The notes below the pieces were generated by a model. That model was not told the origin of the DNA and ran no database searches. It saw nothing but the letters and a program-made list of their open reading frames with translations. From an uncultured Bacilli bacterium (GTDB lineage: Bacteria > Bacillota_I > Bacilli_A > RF39 > UBA660), in contig CALVQX010000013.1 of assembly GCA_944358405.1 (NCBI GenBank), positions 1 through 49,963 on the forward strand: a DNA stretch of 49,963 nt, given 5' to 3'. The translations under genes were made by a program, and so were the position numbers. Shown here piece by piece: positions 48,266 to 49,963 of this stretch; the first letter of the stretch is position 1, and the number at the start of each line of letters is the position of its first letter.

Positions 48266-49822
48266 CTATCTTATTCTGTAAACGTAATGATTATTTCTAA
48301 TTGTGAAATCGAGCGTGATTTCCTTGGCCGTTTCAATTTCTGCTGGTACTTTTATATATAAGTATTTTCCATAATAGGTTTTTCCGATGGCATTTTCTAT
48401 CGGTAATATCTTTTCCTGATCTTTATTATCTATGTAATTAATTGTACCATATTTCGATGAAAAGTCAATCATATCTTTATCTTCAAATTCGTTGGAAATA
48501 TAATCTAATTTTAAAATTTTATAGCCTTCTGGAGAGGTGTAATTCTCTGTCGTTAGACGACAGCCATCACTTTGGCATGTCTGCTTTGAATAAGTAATGG
48601 TATCCAATAGTATAGCATCATCCAAAATTACTTTTTTCTCTTTATTATTTTCTATAAAGGTTATCTCTTCTGTTAATGTCTTTTCTTCTTGCTCTTTGAT
48701 TTGTGATATGTCTTGTAGAGATAATTTTATTTTTCTTAAATAGTTGGTATTATCGTTGTTAAATTCTTGGTAATATAAAACAAAGTCATGATAATCTAGT
48801 TGAGAAGAAACTTTATATATCATCAAAAAGGCAAGTTCTTCCCCTTGTTTTATCGTCCTATTTTCATAAGTTTTTCCTAGATCTTGAAAATAGGTTTCAT
48901 AAGTTTTTTTGGTAGGAGAATAATTACTAATTCCATTCATTAGGTGGAAGCGGTTAAAATTAATGTCTCTTTTTTGAACATTATTTTTTATGGTGACATC
49001 TAAGATTACAAAGCTATCTTCTTTAGAAATGATGTCTCCTTTATAATCTTTATCTGTATAGTAGGCATTCTTGATATTGATTGTATATCCGTTTGTGTTA
49101 ATTGTCTCTCCTTGTTGATATGATTTATTTACCACAAAGATATAGTTATACGTTTGATAGGCGGTGATCACTAGAAAAATAAAAATGAGTGTCCAAATAA
49201 TTCGTTTGTGTTCTTGATATACATATCCTATATTTCTAAGGAATCTTTTAAAGCTTCTTTTGATACTTTCTTTATCAATATCAATATTGATTTCCATTTC
49301 TTCCCGATCTTCACTATCAAGTTCTAGATATTCTTGGTCTGTTTGAAAATTAAATTTATTTAAGTCTACTCCAAAGATACGCATCAATAAAATAATAAAT
49401 ACTGGATATTGTGGAATTGTAAAAATAAATAAAATATCTCTTACAGCTCTTGCTCCAGTGGTTTCTAATTGTCCACTATAATCATTAAAAAAGCTTCTTG
49501 TAATTAAAAAGGCAACAAATAAAGCTAGATATTCAAAAAATACAATTAGATATAACTTCCATGGTTTTTGTTTATGGCGTAGTAAGATAATTAAGGCAAC
49601 GGCTGCGGCAATAATCAAAATTAATGCAAAAAAAGCTAGGCCTGTAATATATCCCGATATTGGTTCATTATATGCATCATAGGTTCCTAACGATAAGAAT
49701 TCATTCACAAAAGAATTTGTCTGTACCGTCTTATAATAAATATAGGCACACAATATCAGTAAAAAAACGTGAATCTTTTTAAAATTTTTGATTAAAAAGG
49801 CATAAGGTTTTCTAATAATCAT
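48266..49822 (-). CDS. Polytopic membrane protein with extracytoplasmic domain
   Basis: A 518-residue protein. Five membrane segments lie in the first 155 residues (about 15-32, 60-80, 90-110, 130-152), then a cytoplasmic stretch with 'DLNKFNFQTDQEYLELDSED'. A further membrane segment sits at about 210-230, and an outside beta-rich domain of 280 residues follows ('DSFVILDVTIKNNVQKRDIN', like DUF4352-type domains). No known family. First gene of the cluster; AGGAGAAAAAG precedes ATG 49822. Confidence 0.65.
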   Translation of the reverse strand: MIIRKPYAFLIKNFKKIHVFLLILCAYIYYKTVQTNSFVNEFLSLGTYDAYNEPISGYITGLAFFALILIIAAAVALIILLRHKQKPWKLYLIVFFEYLALFVAFLITRSFFNDYSGQLETTGARAVRDILFIFTIPQYPVFIILLMRIFGVDLNKFNFQTDQEYLELDSEDREEMEINIDIDKESIKRSFKRFLRNIGYVYQEHKRIIWTLIFIFLVITAYQTYNYIFVVNKSYQQGETINTNGYTINIKNAYYTDKDYKGDIISKEDSFVILDVTIKNNVQKRDINFNRFHLMNGISNYSPTKKTYETYFQDLGKTYENRTIKQGEELAFLMIYKVSSQLDYHDFVLYYQEFNNDNTNYLRKIKLSLQDISQIKEQEEKTLTEEITFIENNKEKKVILDDAILLDTITYSKQTCQSDGCRLTTENYTSPEGYKILKLDYISNEFEDKDMIDFSSKYGTINYIDNKDQEKILPIENAIGKTYYGKYLYIKVPAEIETAKEITLDFTIRNNHYVYRIR

Positions 49823-49963
49823 ATCTTTTTCTCCTATTATTCTATTCTTATTAAGTATATCTTATTTTTGCCAAAAAAAAATGATTGCATTTTACTTTTT
49901 ATAAAATTTTTTCTTTTTTATAATACAACATTTTCTTTTTTTTTAATTTTTTTTTTCTTTTTT
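49823..49963. other. AT-rich noncoding upstream region
   Basis: No gene seen. The minus strand holds weak -10-like boxes (TATACT at 49854-49859) without a good -35, so a cluster promoter is likely but not placed. The last 60 bases on the plus strand are a near-pure T/C tract with runs of up to about twelve T. Confidence 0.4.

Noticed and set aside
22874-49822. Integrative conjugative element
   Set aside because: T4SS genes suggested it, but there is no relaxase, integrase, replication gene, oriT-like repeat or att duplication in the window, and the Tad genes are not usual cargo. Could change if the region beyond 49963 shows such genes.
1-49963. TGA read as Trp (Mycoplasma-type code)
   Set aside because: Genes end cleanly at TGA (trpS, VirB4 N-piece) and Trp is coded by TGG inside conserved motifs.
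49905-49963. T/C-rich tract as a phase-variable switch
   Set aside because: It lies in noncoding DNA at the window edge with no placed promoter or frame; nothing ties it to expression.
1-49963. CRISPR arrays, rRNA or tRNA genes
   Set aside because: I saw no regularly spaced direct repeats and no rRNA or cloverleaf-like sequences on either strand; a tool search could still find a missed tRNA.

Overview
The window is very AT-rich and almost entirely coded on the minus strand. It uses the standard bacterial code: TGA is a real stop (for example trpS and the short VirB4 gene end in TGA), so this is not a Mycoplasma-type code. The protein set points to a low-GC, spore-forming member of the Bacillota, probably an uncultured gut Bacilli/Erysipelotrichia-type lineage. 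The evidence is SigG, YlmC/YmxH, YunB, SpoVID, a YsxE-like protein, LonA, YutD, DUF1292 and a Fe-S-type TrpRS. The lineage is inferred from gene content, not from a marker phylogeny.

Left part, 1-22.9 kb, is mostly chromosomal housekeeping. At the very edge is the start of an IS3-like transposase gene. Next come a coiled-coil protein with a DUF1292 protein, then YutD. A long minus-strand run (8.86 to 2.2 kb) follows: U32 peptidase, thioredoxin-like protein, TrmL, HD hydrolase, TtcA-like thiolase, SigG, YlmC, YunB. After it lie two convergent paralogous membrane genes, rubrerythrin, and a Fur/PerR-type regulator under a consensus promoter with a perfect Fur box. A lon - unknown - spoVID - ysxE operon ties Lon to spore-coat morphogenesis. 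Then come tig, trpS (plus strand), a two-gene unit of unknown function, and a DedA/VTT - rmuC - Cthe_2159-like operon.

Right part, 22.9-49.8 kb, is the exciting region: about 27 kb on one strand that interleaves two secretion/pilus machines. The Tad/type IVc half has CpaB, CpaF, TadB, TadC, a Flp-like pilin, two TadE-like pseudopilins and a CpaE/TadZ-like protein. The Gram-positive type IV secretion half has a VirB2-like pilin (apparently frameshifted), a pilin-tailed Cys-rich ectodomain protein, VirB6/TrbL, PrgI, a split VirB4, a SpoIID plus C39-like wall hydrolase and a VirD4/TraG coupling ATPase. A class B sortase, a 962-residue Cys-rich secreted protein and Ig/DUF6273-like surface proteins sit with them; DUF6273-like proteins lie near both ends. 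I see no relaxase, oriT, integrase or phage gene, so I read it as a resident cell-envelope or contact apparatus and not a conjugative element.

Within the cluster I see a near-consensus promoter in front of the Flp-like pilin, a terminator followed by a promoter between the VirB2-like gene and the second half, an extended -10 in front of virD4, and a terminator after the last gene. This suggests nested transcription units in which the pilin can be made in excess over the machine. Family names come from sequence motifs I can read; no database search was run.
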